From the NCBI RefSeq assembly GCF_014647595.1, contig NZ_BMPM01000001.1, positions 372,001 through 436,000 on the forward strand: 64,000 nucleotides of DNA. Direction: 5' to 3'. The notes below the pieces were generated by a model. It had not been told where the DNA came from. It ran no database searches and saw nothing but the letters and a program-made list of their open reading frames with translations. Positions 26,460-34,770 of this stretch are shown here, one piece after another. How positions within the stretch are numbered: the stretch's first letter is position 1; each line of letters begins with the position of its first letter. Origin of the DNA: Paenarthrobacter histidinolovorans (GTDB lineage Bacteria > Actinomycetota > Actinomycetes > Actinomycetales > Micrococcaceae). The position numbers and the translations under genes are program-made.

Positions 26460-26532
26460 AGCTTAATGCCAACAAATGCGACTTCACCGGCATGAGACGC
26501 GTTTCAGCCGACCTCCGCCTGCTGGATAGACT
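26460..26532. promoter_or_regulatory. Divergent leaderless promoters of dapE and dapD
   Basis: Minus strand: TAAGCT (26465-26460) then GGACGA then GTG of dapE. Plus strand: TAGACT (26527-26532) then tggccc then ATG of dapD. No Shine-Dalgarno at either start. Confidence 0.6.
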
Positions 26533-26538
26533 TGGCCC

Positions 26539-27564
26539 ATGACTGAAACTGCTTCCTCCGCTGCGCCCGCGAACGCGCCCACCAACGATCGATCAGCTTA
26601 CGGATTCGGCCTCGCCACCATAGCCACTTCGGCCTCCGGGGAAGCAACCGTTCTGGATGTCTGGTTCCCCGCGCCCTCTCTGGGCGTCGCTGCCGAGACC
26701 CTGCGCGACGTCGAAAACGCCGACCCCGCGCTCACGGCCCTTGCCGACTCCGGGAAGGACGCCGACCGCGGCACCGAGCAGAAGGTGGTCTTCGCGCAGA
26801 TCGATCTCGACGCCGCTCCGGCAGACACTGCCGATGCCTACCTCCGCCTGCACCTTCTGTCCCACCGCCTGGTCAAGCCGAACAGCATCAACCTGGATGG
26901 CATCTTCGCAAAGCTCCCCAACGTGGTCTGGACCAACTTCGGTCCGGCTGCCGTCGACGGTTTCGAGCTGACCCGCGCACGCCTGCGCAAGCGCGGCAAC
27001 GTCGTGGTCTACGGCGTGGACAAGTTCCCGCGCATGGTCGACTACGTTCTCCCCACCGGCGTGCGCATTGCCGACGCCGACCGCGTCCGCTTGGGTGCCC
27101 ACCTCGCCGAGGGCACCACGGTAATGCACGAGGGCTTCGTGAACTTCAACGCCGGCACCCTTGGCACTTCAATGGTTGAAGGCCGCATCTCGGCTGGCGT
27201 TGTGGCCGGTGACGGCACGGACGTCGGCGGCGGCGCTTCCATCATGGGAACGCTCTCCGGTGGCGGCAAGGAAAAGATTGCCCTGGGCGAGCGTGTCCTC
27301 TTGGGTGCCAACTCCGGCGTGGGCATCAGCATCGGCGATGACTCCGTAGTTGAAGCCGGCCTCTACGTCACCGCTGGAACGCGTGTCCGGGTCCCTGGCC
27401 CCAAGGACGAGAACGGCGAAGACACCAGCCAGATCATCAAGGCTGTGGAACTTTCCGGTGTCCCCAACCTGCTCTTCCGCCGCAACTCCACCACAGGTGG
27501 CGTGGAAGTCCTTCCGCGCAAGGGCCAGACGGTGGAGCTGAACGAGGCCCTTCACGCCAACTAG
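26539..27564 (+). CDS. dapD: 2,3,4,5-tetrahydropyridine-2,6-dicarboxylate N-succinyltransferase, actinobacterial type
   Basis: 341 residues, the length of actinobacterial DapD rather than the ~275 of E. coli. The C-terminal half shows the left-handed beta-helix pattern ([26 protein letters not shown]-like repeats, [20 protein letters not shown]). It transfers succinyl from succinyl-CoA to tetrahydrodipicolinate. Together with dapC and dapE here, it supplies most of the succinylase branch. Confidence 0.95.
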   Translation: MTETASSAAPANAPTNDRSAYGFGLATIATSASGEATVLDVWFPAPSLGVAAETLRDVENADPALTALADSGKDADRGTEQKVVFAQIDLDAAPADTADAYLRLHLLSHRLVKPNSINLDGIFAKLPNVVWTNFGPAAVDGFELTRARLRKRGNVVVYGVDKFPRMVDYVLPTGVRIADADRVRLGAHLAEGTTVMHEGFVNFNAGTLGTSMVEGRISAGVVAGDGTDVGGGASIMGTLSGGGKEKIALGERVLLGANSGVGISIGDDSVVEAGLYVTAGTRVRVPGPKDENGEDTSQIIKAVELSGVPNLLFRRNSTTGGVEVLPRKGQTVELNEALHAN

Positions 27565-27577
27565 CAGGAGGACATCC

Positions 27578-28420
27578 GTGCGCCGGTTCCGCCGCGCCAT
27601 CGTAGCGGTGCTGGCCCTGGCCCTCGTAGCAGGGGCCGTCTATGCAATCGTGGCTGTACTGCAGCGCTCCGAGACCCTGGTCACGGAGCGCTGCGTCGCC
27701 GTCGTCGGCTCTGAAAGCCACGAGCTCGCCACGGACCAGGCCGCGAATGCTTCGCTCATCACGGCGATCTCAGTCAAACGTGGCCTGCCGCCCCGGGCCG
27801 CCAGCATAGCCTTGGCCACGGCCATGCAGGAATCCAGGCTGCGCAACATCAACTACGGTGACGACGCCGGACCCGACTCCCGGGGCCTGTTCCAGCAAAG
27901 GCCGTCCCAGGGCTGGGGCACCGAGGCGCAGATCATGGACCCCGTCTACGCCACCAACGCGTTCTACGACGGCCTGGTCAAGGTGCCCGGATACGAGACC
28001 ATGGAAATCACCCAGGCCGCCCAGGCTGTCCAACGTTCGGCCTTTCCCCGCGCCTACGCCCAGCATGAGCCCATGGGACGGGCCTTCGCGTCAGCCCTGA
28101 CCGGACACTCGGAGTCGTCACTGAACTGTGAACTGCGCATGCCCGAAGCGGCAGGCGACCCGGCCGTCGTCGTGGATGAACTTACGACGGCGTTCGGCAC
28201 CCAGGCGGCCACGGTCCAGGGCCGCTCGGTACAAGTGGACGTTTCCGGTACACAGGCCTGGGCTGTGGCGCACTGGGCCGTGGCAAATGCCAAGACCCTG
28301 TCCATCACCCAGGTGGATGTGGCCGGCCAGACCTGGAACCGGGAAAAGCGCGATGGCTGGCACGCTGCCGCGGCACCCTCGGAAATCGTCACCATAACGG
28401 TCTCGGCCCCGGCCACCTAG
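27578..28420 (+). CDS. Secreted/membrane-anchored lysozyme-like (transglycosylase-like) protein
   Basis: 280 residues. An N-terminal signal anchor (IVAVLALALVAGAVYAIVAV) leads to an extracytoplasmic domain. ALATAMQESRLRNINYGDDA followed by DSRGLFQQRPSQGWG resembles the catalytic Glu region of lysozyme/SLT-like folds (ES-x...GLFQ). The C-terminal ~90 residues look beta-rich. GTG 27578 has AGGAGG upstream, 13 nt after dapD, so it may be co-transcribed. Proteins like this are often given the misleading label heavy metal transporter; I read it as a cell-wall protein. Activity unproven. Confidence 0.7.
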   Translation: MRRFRRAIVAVLALALVAGAVYAIVAVLQRSETLVTERCVAVVGSESHELATDQAANASLITAISVKRGLPPRAASIALATAMQESRLRNINYGDDAGPDSRGLFQQRPSQGWGTEAQIMDPVYATNAFYDGLVKVPGYETMEITQAAQAVQRSAFPRAYAQHEPMGRAFASALTGHSESSLNCELRMPEAAGDPAVVVDELTTAFGTQAATVQGRSVQVDVSGTQAWAVAHWAVANAKTLSITQVDVAGQTWNREKRDGWHAAAAPSEIVTITVSAPAT

Positions 28421-28421
28421 C

Positions 28422-29033
28422 TCAGGCGAGCATCTCCACTACGGGCTGGACGTAGCTGCGGAAGGCATCAGGCTCCGACATCAGCCGGTGGCTCATGATC
28501 ATGGTGTCAGGTTCCAGGTACCAGGCACGGGGCTCGTTGAGCGGCAATTCGATGATGGTCAGCTCAAAGTCGCGGGCGCTGCGCCCGACTTCCAGTAATC
28601 TGTCCTCCACCATTTCGTTGAGGACCTGCGTCAGGCCATTGGCTTCACGCTCGGCCTCAAGATGGGCGTACTCATCGATCCTGTCCGTCGCCCAGCCCAA
28701 CGCCGATCCGAAATGTGCTTGCAGGACGCGTTGGAGGGCCGGCGAGTTGCCGAAGGCTTTGAAGCTGGGCGGCGCCAGTTCAGATACCGGCTTGGGATAG
28801 GACTTCAGCAGGCTCTCCCACCAGGCTTCCCATTCGGTCTTGAGGGCGTTGATGCCGCCCACGTCAGAGGTGAGATGGCTGTGGTCCGCGTGCCGGACTT
28901 TGGGATCGGCGTGGGAGAGACTGGGCCTGCCGGCACCGTCCAGGCCGGCAACATCACGCAAATACAAAGCGATGAGCATCGGTCCGGACGTATCCATGGT
29001 GATGCGCCACCCCTGGCCGTCTGATACGTGCAT
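28422..29033 (-). CDS. Conserved hypothetical protein
   Basis: 203 residues, acidic, mainly helical, no signal peptide or membrane helix. FGSALGWATDRIDEYAHLEA and LEPDTMIMSHRLM are visible but I recognise no family. ATG 29033 has GGAGG seven nt upstream; ATG at 28998 (MDTSGP) is an alternative. It ends 1 nt from the convergent lysozyme-like gene. Function unknown. Confidence 0.7.
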   Translation of the reverse strand: MHVSDGQGWRITMDTSGPMLIALYLRDVAGLDGAGRPSLSHADPKVRHADHSHLTSDVGGINALKTEWEAWWESLLKSYPKPVSELAPPSFKAFGNSPALQRVLQAHFGSALGWATDRIDEYAHLEAEREANGLTQVLNEMVEDRLLEVGRSARDFELTIIELPLNEPRAWYLEPDTMIMSHRLMSEPDAFRSYVQPVVEMLA

Positions 29034-29129
29034 CCCAAGACCTCCATCAGCAGGATACCGACATCTCCCAGTCTATTCCTGATGGGCTGCCCTGTCCCAT
29101 GCCGTTGGCAGGGCATTGGCGTAGCGGTA

Positions 29130-29753
29130 CTAGGACGCTGCCGGCCCGGACAACGACTTCAAGTGCGATGCCAGTACGTCGCTGCACACCTCGGCCGTCA
29201 TCCACTCGGGTTGGAGCAGGGCGTGCATGCACAGCCCGTCCAGGGTTGCCAGAAGGCGTTCCGCTTCGGTTACCAGGACTTGCCGGGCATCCGCCTGGCC
29301 GGGGTTCAGGAGCAGGATCAGACGACCCACCACGGCTGCCACTGTCCGGTGGCTCCGCTCCGCTTCCGGGGCGAGGACGGGCTTGATGCGAGCGGCGTGA
29401 CGGAAGGCCATCCAGACGCAGGCGTCCACAGCGAGTTCCTCATCCAAGGGAAGGAACTGGCCCAGGAGATTCAGGACGGCAGCCTGGTGCCCGGGGCTGC
29501 CGGCGACTTCCAGTTCAACCTCGGACAGCGCCGTTTCGAGGCGCCCTGCGATGCGGTCAATGACCGCTCCAAAGGAGAAGACCAGGAGTTCGTCACTGCT
29601 GGCAAAATAGTGACGAACCGAGCCCACGGCCAATCCGGCTTCGTCCGCCACCTCCCGGAGGGATGCCCGTTCCAAGCCATCACTGGCAATGATCCGGAAT
29701 ACTGCTTGGACTACTTCCTGGCGCCGGGCTTCGGCATCAACAATTTTGGGCAC
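29130..29753 (-). CDS. TetR family transcriptional regulator
   Basis: 207 residues. The N-terminal helix-turn-helix reads GLERASLREVADEAGLAVGS with VRHYFASSDELL, followed by a helical C-terminal ligand domain. GTG 29753; no Shine-Dalgarno. The palindrome AGCACGaaCGTGCT (29765-29778) lies 11 bp upstream of its start, so it probably represses itself. It is divergent from galE and there is no efflux or catabolic gene beside it, so its target and ligand are not evident. Confidence 0.88.
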   Translation of the reverse strand: MPKIVDAEARRQEVVQAVFRIIASDGLERASLREVADEAGLAVGSVRHYFASSDELLVFSFGAVIDRIAGRLETALSEVELEVAGSPGHQAAVLNLLGQFLPLDEELAVDACVWMAFRHAARIKPVLAPEAERSHRTVAAVVGRLILLLNPGQADARQVLVTEAERLLATLDGLCMHALLQPEWMTAEVCSDVLASHLKSLSGPAAS

Positions 29754-29764
29754 CAGTTGTTTTT

Positions 29765-29778
29765 AGCACGAACGTGCT
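29765..29778. promoter_or_regulatory. Candidate TetR operator
   Basis: Inverted repeat AGCACG-aa-CGTGCT between the divergent TetR gene and galE, 11 bp from the TetR start and 56 bp from the galE start. Confidence 0.6.
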
Positions 29779-29820
29779 TCAACACCGCTCAATACAAAGC
29801 GGCGTGGCTCCAATTTCCGA

Positions 29821-29826
29821 TAGCGT
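29821..29826 (+). promoter_or_regulatory. -10 box (TAGCGT) of leaderless galE
   Basis: TAGCGT, then agggacc (7 nt), then ATG. Confidence 0.45.
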
Positions 29827-29833
29827 AGGGACC

Positions 29834-30850
29834 ATGAAAATTCTTGTCACGGGTGGCACCGGCTACATCGGATCCCACACCGTCTTGTCCCTTCAGGAAG
29901 CCGGCCACGACGTCGTCGTGCTGGATAATCTGGTGAACTCCAGCGAAGAATCCCTCCGCCGGGTGTCCGAGCTCACCGGCAAGACCGCCGCCTTCCACAA
30001 GGTTGACCTGGTGGACGAGCCCGCCGTCGAGGCCGTGTTTGACCAGCACCAGATCGATGCCGTGATCCACTTTGCGGGCTTGAAGGCTGTAGGAGAGTCC
30101 GTCCAGGAGCCGCTCGCTTACTACTACAACAACATCGTGGGCACCCTAAATCTGCTCCGCGCCATGGACAAGCACAATGTGCGCTCCATCGTCTTCAGTT
30201 CCTCGGCCACCGTATATGGCGAGCACAACCCGATCCCCTACATCGAGAAGATGGAGATTGGAGCGAACAACCCCTACGGCCGCACCAAGGAACAGATCGA
30301 AGACATCCTCTCCGATCTTGGCAACGCCGACGACCGCTGGCATATCGCACTGCTGCGCTATTTCAACCCGGTGGGCGCCCATCCGTCCGGCCGCATCGGC
30401 GAGGACCCGCAGGGCATCCCGAACAACCTTGTACCCTTCATCGCACAGGTGGCTGTTGGACGCCGCGAGAAGCTGATGGTCTTCGGCGGGGACTATGACA
30501 CCCCGGACGGCACGGCCCAGCGCGATTACATCCACGTGGTGGACCTTGCGGATGGCCACGTAGCAGCCCTGAACTACATCGCGGACCGTGCGGGCGTCCG
30601 CCGCTGGAACCTGGGCTCCGGCCGCGGCTCCTCGGTCTTGGAGGTCCTGCGGTCCTTCGAGAAGGCCGTGGGCCAGCCAATCCCCTACGAGATCACCGGC
30701 CGCCGGGCCGGCGACCTCCCTGCCTTCTGGGCCGACGCTTCCTCAGCCCTTGCGGACCTGGGATGGTCCACCACCAAGACCGTGGACCAGATGTGCGAGG
30801 ACCACTGGCGCTGGCAGAAGAACAACCCCTTCGGCTACAACGCTTCCTAA
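29834..30850 (+). CDS. galE: UDP-glucose 4-epimerase
   Basis: 338 residues, family length. N-terminal NAD motif VTGGTGYIGSHTVLSLQEAG, catalytic SSSATVYG (Ser/Thr) and YGRTK (Tyr-xxx-Lys), and LRYFNPVGAHPSGRIGED. ATG 29834 is chosen; an in-frame reading upstream covers the promoter. It interconverts UDP-glucose and UDP-galactose, for galactose use or cell-surface glycans. It is followed by a palindromic element ending in a T-run. Confidence 0.96.
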   Translation: MKILVTGGTGYIGSHTVLSLQEAGHDVVVLDNLVNSSEESLRRVSELTGKTAAFHKVDLVDEPAVEAVFDQHQIDAVIHFAGLKAVGESVQEPLAYYYNNIVGTLNLLRAMDKHNVRSIVFSSSATVYGEHNPIPYIEKMEIGANNPYGRTKEQIEDILSDLGNADDRWHIALLRYFNPVGAHPSGRIGEDPQGIPNNLVPFIAQVAVGRREKLMVFGGDYDTPDGTAQRDYIHVVDLADGHVAALNYIADRAGVRRWNLGSGRGSSVLEVLRSFEKAVGQPIPYEITGRRAGDLPAFWADASSALADLGWSTTKTVDQMCEDHWRWQKNNPFGYNAS

Positions 30851-30851
30851 A

Positions 30852-30922
30852 GCAACGCGGGGTCACTTATGGCCCATGTTGGGGCCTCCAAGGGGCCACA
30901 AGTGACCCCGCGATGCTTTTTT
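30852..30922 (+). terminator. Terminator of galE formed by the 65-bp palindromic element (copy 2)
   Basis: Element at 30852-30916, gap-free match to 1339-1403. The outer arms cgcggggtcactt / aagtgaccccgcg pair, and the hairpin is followed by a T-run (30917-30922), so this copy acts as a terminator. Confidence 0.85.
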
Positions 30923-30932
30923 GGGCGGGAAT

Positions 30933-30982
30933 AACGACGGCGGCCGTCCCACCTCGCGTGAGGTGGGACGGCCGCCGTCGTT
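30933..30982 (-). terminator. Terminator of gltA
   Basis: 23-bp perfect inverted repeat (30933-30955 with 30960-30982), loop gcgt. Read on the minus strand it is followed by ATTCCC. It lies directly downstream of citrate synthase and 11 bp from the galE terminator. Confidence 0.85.
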
Positions 30983-30994
30983 GTTGGCCTGAAA

Positions 30995-32278
30995 CTAGTT
31001 GGCCGGGTAGTTGCGCTCCGGCTCCCCTGTGTAGAGCTGCCGCGGGCGGCCGATCTTGGTCTGGGGATCGTTGATCATTTCGCGCCACTGGGCAATCCAG
31101 CCCGGGAGGCGTCCAATGGCGAAGAGTACGGTGAACATCTTTTCCGGGAAGCCCATGGCCTTGTAGATCAGACCGGTGTAGAAGTCCACGTTCGGGTACA
31201 GCTTGCGCTGGATGAAGTAGTCGTCAGCCAGTGCCTTCTCTTCGAGGCGCATGGCGATATCCAGGAGTTCGTCGTTGCCGCCGAGCTTGCCCAGGACTTC
31301 GTGTGCCGTGGCCTTGATGATCTTGGCGCGGGGGTCGTAGTTCTTGTAAACACGGTGTCCGAAGCCCATGAGGCGGACGCCGTCTTCCTTGTTCTTGACC
31401 TTCTCCATGTAGTCCTCGGGCTTGATGCCGTCAGCCTGGATCTGGCGGAGCATCTTCAGGACGGCCTCGTTGGCACCACCGTGGGCGGGACCGAAGAGGG
31501 CGTTGATGCCGGCCGAAACCGAAGCGAAGAGGTTCGCGTTGGACGAGCCCACCAGCCTCACGGTGGAGGTGGAGCAGTTCTGCTCGTGGTCAGCGTGCAG
31601 GATGAGCAGGAGGTCCAGTGCCTTGACGACAACCGGGTCCATTTCATACTGCTCAGCCGGGAGACCGAAGCTCAGGCGCAGGAAGTTCTCCACCAGGTTC
31701 ATGGAGTTGTCCGGATACAGCATCGGCTGGCCGATGGACTTCTTGTGCGCGTAGGCCGCGATGACGGGCAGTTTGGCCATCAGGCGGATCGTGGAAACTT
31801 CCACGTGCTCGGCGTTGAACGGATCCAGCGAGTCCTGGTAGAACGTGGACAACGCTGAAACAGCCGAGGACAGCACGGGCATGGGGTGCGCGTCACGCGG
31901 GAATCCACCGAAGAAGCCCTTGAGTTCCTCGTGCAGGAGCGTGTGGCGGCGGATTTTCTGATCAAACTCTTCCAGCTCCGTGGGAGTGGGAAGGTTGCCG
32001 TAGATCAGCAGGTAGGAAACTTCGAGGAAGCTCGAGTGCTGTGCGAGCTGCTCAATGGGGTAACCGCGGTACCGCAGGATGCCTGCGTCGCCGTCGATGT
32101 AGGTGATGGCCGAGGTGGTGGCCGCTGTGTTCATGAAGCCGGGGTCATAGGCAACGGCGCCCGTCTGCTTCAGCAGCTTGGAAACGTCGTAGCCTTCGTT
32201 TCCTTCTACAACCTTGATGCGCGGCAGTTCGAGTTCGCCGCCGGCATGGCGCAGTGTCGCGCTGGTGGTCTCAGTCAT
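30995..32278 (-). CDS. gltA: Citrate synthase
   Basis: 427 residues, hexameric type I class. Active-site motifs: LILHADHEQNCSTSTVRLVG, FGPAHGGANEAVL, MGFGHRVYKNYDPRA, VDFYTGLIYKAMGFP. It condenses oxaloacetate with acetyl-CoA. ATG 32278 has AAGGGG upstream; the longer in-frame reading (to 32326) lacks a ribosome-binding site. A short perfect hairpin (GAGGCC-tatg-GGCCTC, 32293-32308) lies immediately upstream of the ribosome-binding site, and a further inverted repeat lies at 32429-32476. Confidence 0.96.
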   Translation of the reverse strand: MTETTSATLRHAGGELELPRIKVVEGNEGYDVSKLLKQTGAVAYDPGFMNTAATTSAITYIDGDAGILRYRGYPIEQLAQHSSFLEVSYLLIYGNLPTPTELEEFDQKIRRHTLLHEELKGFFGGFPRDAHPMPVLSSAVSALSTFYQDSLDPFNAEHVEVSTIRLMAKLPVIAAYAHKKSIGQPMLYPDNSMNLVENFLRLSFGLPAEQYEMDPVVVKALDLLLILHADHEQNCSTSTVRLVGSSNANLFASVSAGINALFGPAHGGANEAVLKMLRQIQADGIKPEDYMEKVKNKEDGVRLMGFGHRVYKNYDPRAKIIKATAHEVLGKLGGNDELLDIAMRLEEKALADDYFIQRKLYPNVDFYTGLIYKAMGFPEKMFTVLFAIGRLPGWIAQWREMINDPQTKIGRPRQLYTGEPERNYPAN

Positions 32279-32292
32279 GGAGTCCCCTTCAT

Positions 32293-32308
32293 GAGGCCTA
32301 TGGGCCTC
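32293..32308 (-). promoter_or_regulatory. Short leader hairpin before gltA ribosome-binding site
   Basis: GAGGCC / GGCCTC, loop of four; the 3' arm ends a few nt from AAGGGG. It could modulate translation of citrate synthase. Confidence 0.35.
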
Positions 32309-32352
32309 TATCGAACGCTTGTCCAACCACCTTCTGGTGTCGCCGCTTTAGG

Positions 32353-32370
32353 CCCTGCTGTTGCAGGGCT
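32353..32370 (-). other. Hairpin in gltA upstream region
   Basis: Perfect 7-bp stem GCCCTGC-TGTT-GCAGGGC. It lies in the likely 5' untranslated or promoter region of gltA. Role unknown. Confidence 0.35.
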
Positions 32371-32428
32371 CCAACGGCCGAAGTGCATTCTTAGAGAAGG
32401 CCACCATTGATAGTCAGTTAAGAAGTTA

Positions 32429-32476
32429 CCGCCAGTAACCCTGCGGAACTAATCCGTAGCCCCCGGTTACTGGCGG
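32429..32476. repeat. 12-bp inverted repeat between dapC and gltA
   Basis: CCGCCAGTAACC (32429-32440) and GGTTACTGGCGG (32465-32476), spacer 24 nt. It may be a dapC terminator (both genes run on the minus strand), or a two-site operator for gltA. Confidence 0.55.
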
Positions 32477-32510
32477 AATGACGCTATTAGTGGCGCAAGT
32501 CACAGCATTG

Positions 32511-33659
32511 TTATGCGTTGGCGACAAGCCTTTCAACTGCGGCATCAATTCGCTCGTCGCTCCCGGTCAGGGCAACCCGGATGAAACCGTTGCCGGCGTC
32601 GCCGTAGAAGACTCCCGGACCCACCACAATGCCGAGGTCGGCGAACCGTGCGACCGTGTCCCAGGTGGCCTCGCCGGCTGTGGACCACAGGTAAAGCCCG
32701 GCCTTGGACTCGTGAATCGTCAATCCGAATTTCTCCAAGGCAGGAACGATCCGTTCGCGCCGTCCCCGGTAGAGGTCCTTCTGCGCGAGCACATGGTCGG
32801 AATCGCCCAAGGCCACGCGCATGGCTTCCTGGACAGGGAAGGGCACGATCATGCCTGCATGCTTGCGGCTGTTGACCAGGTTGGCAATGATCGCGGAATC
32901 ACCCGCGACGAAGGCTGCCCGGTAACCCGCAAGGTTGGATTGCTTGCTCAACGAGTAGACGCACAGCAAGCCATCGGTGGACCCGTCCGTGACCCGGGGA
33001 TCCAGGATGCTGGGGACAGCCTCTCCCCCGCGCTGGGCATCCCACTCACCCCAGCCAAGTTCTGCGTAGCATTCGTCCGAGGCCACCACGGCACCCAGCT
33101 CACGGGCCTGGGCCACGATCCGGCGGAGGGACACGACATCCCGGACACTGCCCGTGGGGTTGCCCGGAGAGTTGATCCAGATCAGACGGACCTTGGCGCG
33201 GGTGGCGGGGTCCAGCTCATCCAGGTCATCTGCAGCAACCGCAGTGGCACCTGCCAGTGAGGCGCCAATGTCATAAGTCGGGTACGCGACGGTAGGCCGG
33301 ACCACCACGTCACCGGCGCTCAATCCGAGCAGAAACGGCAGCCAGGCAACCAGTTCCTTGGAACCCACCGTGGGCATGACGTCCTTGGGATCCAACCCGG
33401 GCACCCCGCGCCTGCCGGCGAACCAGTCAACAACAGCCTGACGAAGTGCCTCAGTGCCGTGCACCGTCGGATAGCCGTGGGCATCCGCTGCGTTGGCCAG
33501 CGCATCCCGGATCAGTCCGGGCGTGGGATCCACCGGCGTTCCGATGGAAAGGTTCACCGCACCGCCGGGGTGTTTGGCAGCCTTGGCGACATACGGCGCC
33601 ATGGCTTCCCATGGGTAGTCAGGCAGGTTCAGGCCGAAAGCCGGTGCCGCTGAGATCAA
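32511..33659 (-). CDS. dapC: Succinyldiaminopimelate transaminase
   Basis: 382 residues of fold type I PLP aminotransferases. The PLP lysine is in VYSLSKQSNLAGYR, and WINSPGNPTGSVRD is the family Asn-Pro-x-Gly segment. It converts N-succinyl-2-amino-6-ketopimelate to succinyl-DAP. TTG 33659 follows AAGGGCGG and lies 14 nt after the ferredoxin stop; fdxA-dapC is the pairing known from mycobacteria (Rv1177-Rv1178). It links with dapD and dapE 5 kb away. Confidence 0.93.
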   Translation of the reverse strand: MISAAPAFGLNLPDYPWEAMAPYVAKAAKHPGGAVNLSIGTPVDPTPGLIRDALANAADAHGYPTVHGTEALRQAVVDWFAGRRGVPGLDPKDVMPTVGSKELVAWLPFLLGLSAGDVVVRPTVAYPTYDIGASLAGATAVAADDLDELDPATRAKVRLIWINSPGNPTGSVRDVVSLRRIVAQARELGAVVASDECYAELGWGEWDAQRGGEAVPSILDPRVTDGSTDGLLCVYSLSKQSNLAGYRAAFVAGDSAIIANLVNSRKHAGMIVPFPVQEAMRVALGDSDHVLAQKDLYRGRRERIVPALEKFGLTIHESKAGLYLWSTAGEATWDTVARFADLGIVVGPGVFYGDAGNGFIRVALTGSDERIDAAVERLVANA

Positions 33660-33673
33660 CCTAGCTACCGCCC

Positions 33674-34000
33674 TTAGTGGTCTTGGTTCTGCGGGGGCAG
33701 GGCAGCGATGAACGGGTGATCCTTACCCGTGTTGCCGATCTTGGCCGCTCCACCCGGAGAGCCGAGGTCGTCAAAGAACTCGACGTTGGCCTTGTAGTAG
33801 TCGGCCCATTCTTCCGGGGTGTCATCCTCGTAGTAGATGGCCTCTACCGGGCATACGGGTTCGCAGGCACCACAGTCGACACATTCGTCGGGGTGGATGT
33901 AGAGGGAACGCTCACCTTCGTAAATGCAGTCGACAGGGCATTCTTCAATACATGCCTTGTCCTTGACATCCACACACGGCTGCGCGATTACGTACGTCAC
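33674..34000 (-). CDS. fdxA: 7Fe/8Fe ferredoxin
   Basis: 108 residues. Cysteines: QPCVDVKDKACIEECPVDCI (the Cx7CxxxC arrangement of seven-iron ferredoxins) and ECVDCGACEPVCP (four-iron site). The C-terminal ~45 residues follow the typical FdxA pattern (EWADYYKANVEFFDDLG). GTG 34000 has GGAGAGG upstream. Electron donor for redox enzymes; partner not defined. Confidence 0.95.
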   Translation of the reverse strand: MTYVIAQPCVDVKDKACIEECPVDCIYEGERSLYIHPDECVDCGACEPVCPVEAIYYEDDTPEEWADYYKANVEFFDDLGSPGGAAKIGNTGKDHPFIAALPPQNQDH

Positions 34001-34122
34001 GTCCCAGACCTCTCCACGGTTTGTCCCGGCGATGGCCGGGTAATACTGCCGGCATCATGCCGGGCACTCAACTTCTGAGCCTATTATCCAACAGTGCGAT
34101 CACGCCAACCTAGCCCGCGTCT

Positions 34123-34128
34123 TAGTAT
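34123..34128 (+). promoter_or_regulatory. -10 box (TAGTAT) of a leaderless small gene
   Basis: TAGTAT, then gaaacg (6 nt), then GTG 34135, with no ribosome-binding site. Confidence 0.5.
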
Positions 34129-34134
34129 GAAACG

Positions 34135-34371
34135 GTGAATCCGCCACACTTGCCTCCGCGACAGTTCCTGCTCAACGCAACTCCGGGCATCCGGGTGGTG
34201 GTGCGCTACAAAATCGAGGACGGCCTTACGGACGCCCTGGGCTATCTGGTGGCCAGCAACGACACCGTTTGCACGGTACGGACCCGCACCTCCGACGTCG
34301 ACATCCCGTTGGCGATGGTCATCGCCGCGAAAGAGGTTCCGCCTCCACCGCCGCGGCGACAGGCGAGGTAG
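34135..34371 (+). CDS. Small protein resembling an SH3-like N-terminal domain of actinobacterial acetyltransferases
   Basis: 78 residues. GIRVVVRYKIEDGLTDALGYLV followed by VCTVRTRTSDVDIPLAMVIAAKEVP resembles, from memory, the small beta domain at the N-terminus of some actinobacterial GNAT proteins, but no acetyltransferase domain follows. Start has a clear leaderless -10. The last 53 bp overlap the convergent membrane-protein gene. Might be a stand-alone domain or a truncated gene. Confidence 0.6.
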   Translation: MNPPHLPPRQFLLNATPGIRVVVRYKIEDGLTDALGYLVASNDTVCTVRTRTSDVDIPLAMVIAAKEVPPPPPRRQAR

Positions 34372-34735
34372 TTCGAAGGCGGCTGGCCGCCACCAACATG
34401 ACCAGCGTCACAGCGCAGATCCCGAAAACCCACACGTTTCCCACAGCATCGCCCAGCACCAACTGCTTGTCCGGCCCCGCCGACGACAAAACGCCGACGA
34501 CGGCATAACCCACCACGCCTGCCACCGCCGTCGGGACTATGGAGCGCGACCAGGCCGCCAACCATAACTGCACAGAAGCGACGAGCACCAGAGCCGCTGC
34601 AACGCCCCAGAAGACCTCGACGCCGGAGAACTGGACGGTTTGCCGGTGCAGGGCGGTTCCTGCTGCAGCAACGAAAAGAGCCGCCGGTACGGCCGCGGCT
34701 ATGCCACGGATCGTACCGGCGACCCTCTTCTTCAT
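34319..34735 (-). CDS. Small integral membrane protein, unknown
   Basis: 138 residues with four hydrophobic segments (AAAVPAALFVAAAGTALH, VFWGVAAALVLVASVQLWLA, SIVPTAVAGVVGYAVVGVLS, VWVFGICAVTLVMLVAASRL). N-terminus MKKR is a positive-inside start. It lies downstream of typA on the same strand, 35 nt after the typA end reversed in order, and overlaps the convergent small gene by 53 bp. I do not recognise the family with certainty. Confidence 0.65.
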   Translation of the reverse strand: MKKRVAGTIRGIAAAVPAALFVAAAGTALHRQTVQFSGVEVFWGVAAALVLVASVQLWLAAWSRSIVPTAVAGVVGYAVVGVLSSAGPDKQLVLGDAVGNVWVFGICAVTLVMLVAASRLRTTSPVAAAVEAEPLSRR

Positions 34736-34770
34736 GTAGCTGTCCCTAGCTGGTTATGAACCAGTAAGGG

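Noticed and set aside
34319-34735. Overlap with 34135-34371 as evidence that one of the two is false
   Set aside because: The first has a clear leaderless promoter and the second has four membrane helices and a positive N-terminus; a short convergent overlap is common, so both were kept.
34750-34764. Hairpin CTGGTT-atg-AACCAG near the end of typA as a terminator
   Set aside because: Only 6 bp, no T-run on the minus strand; too weak to call.
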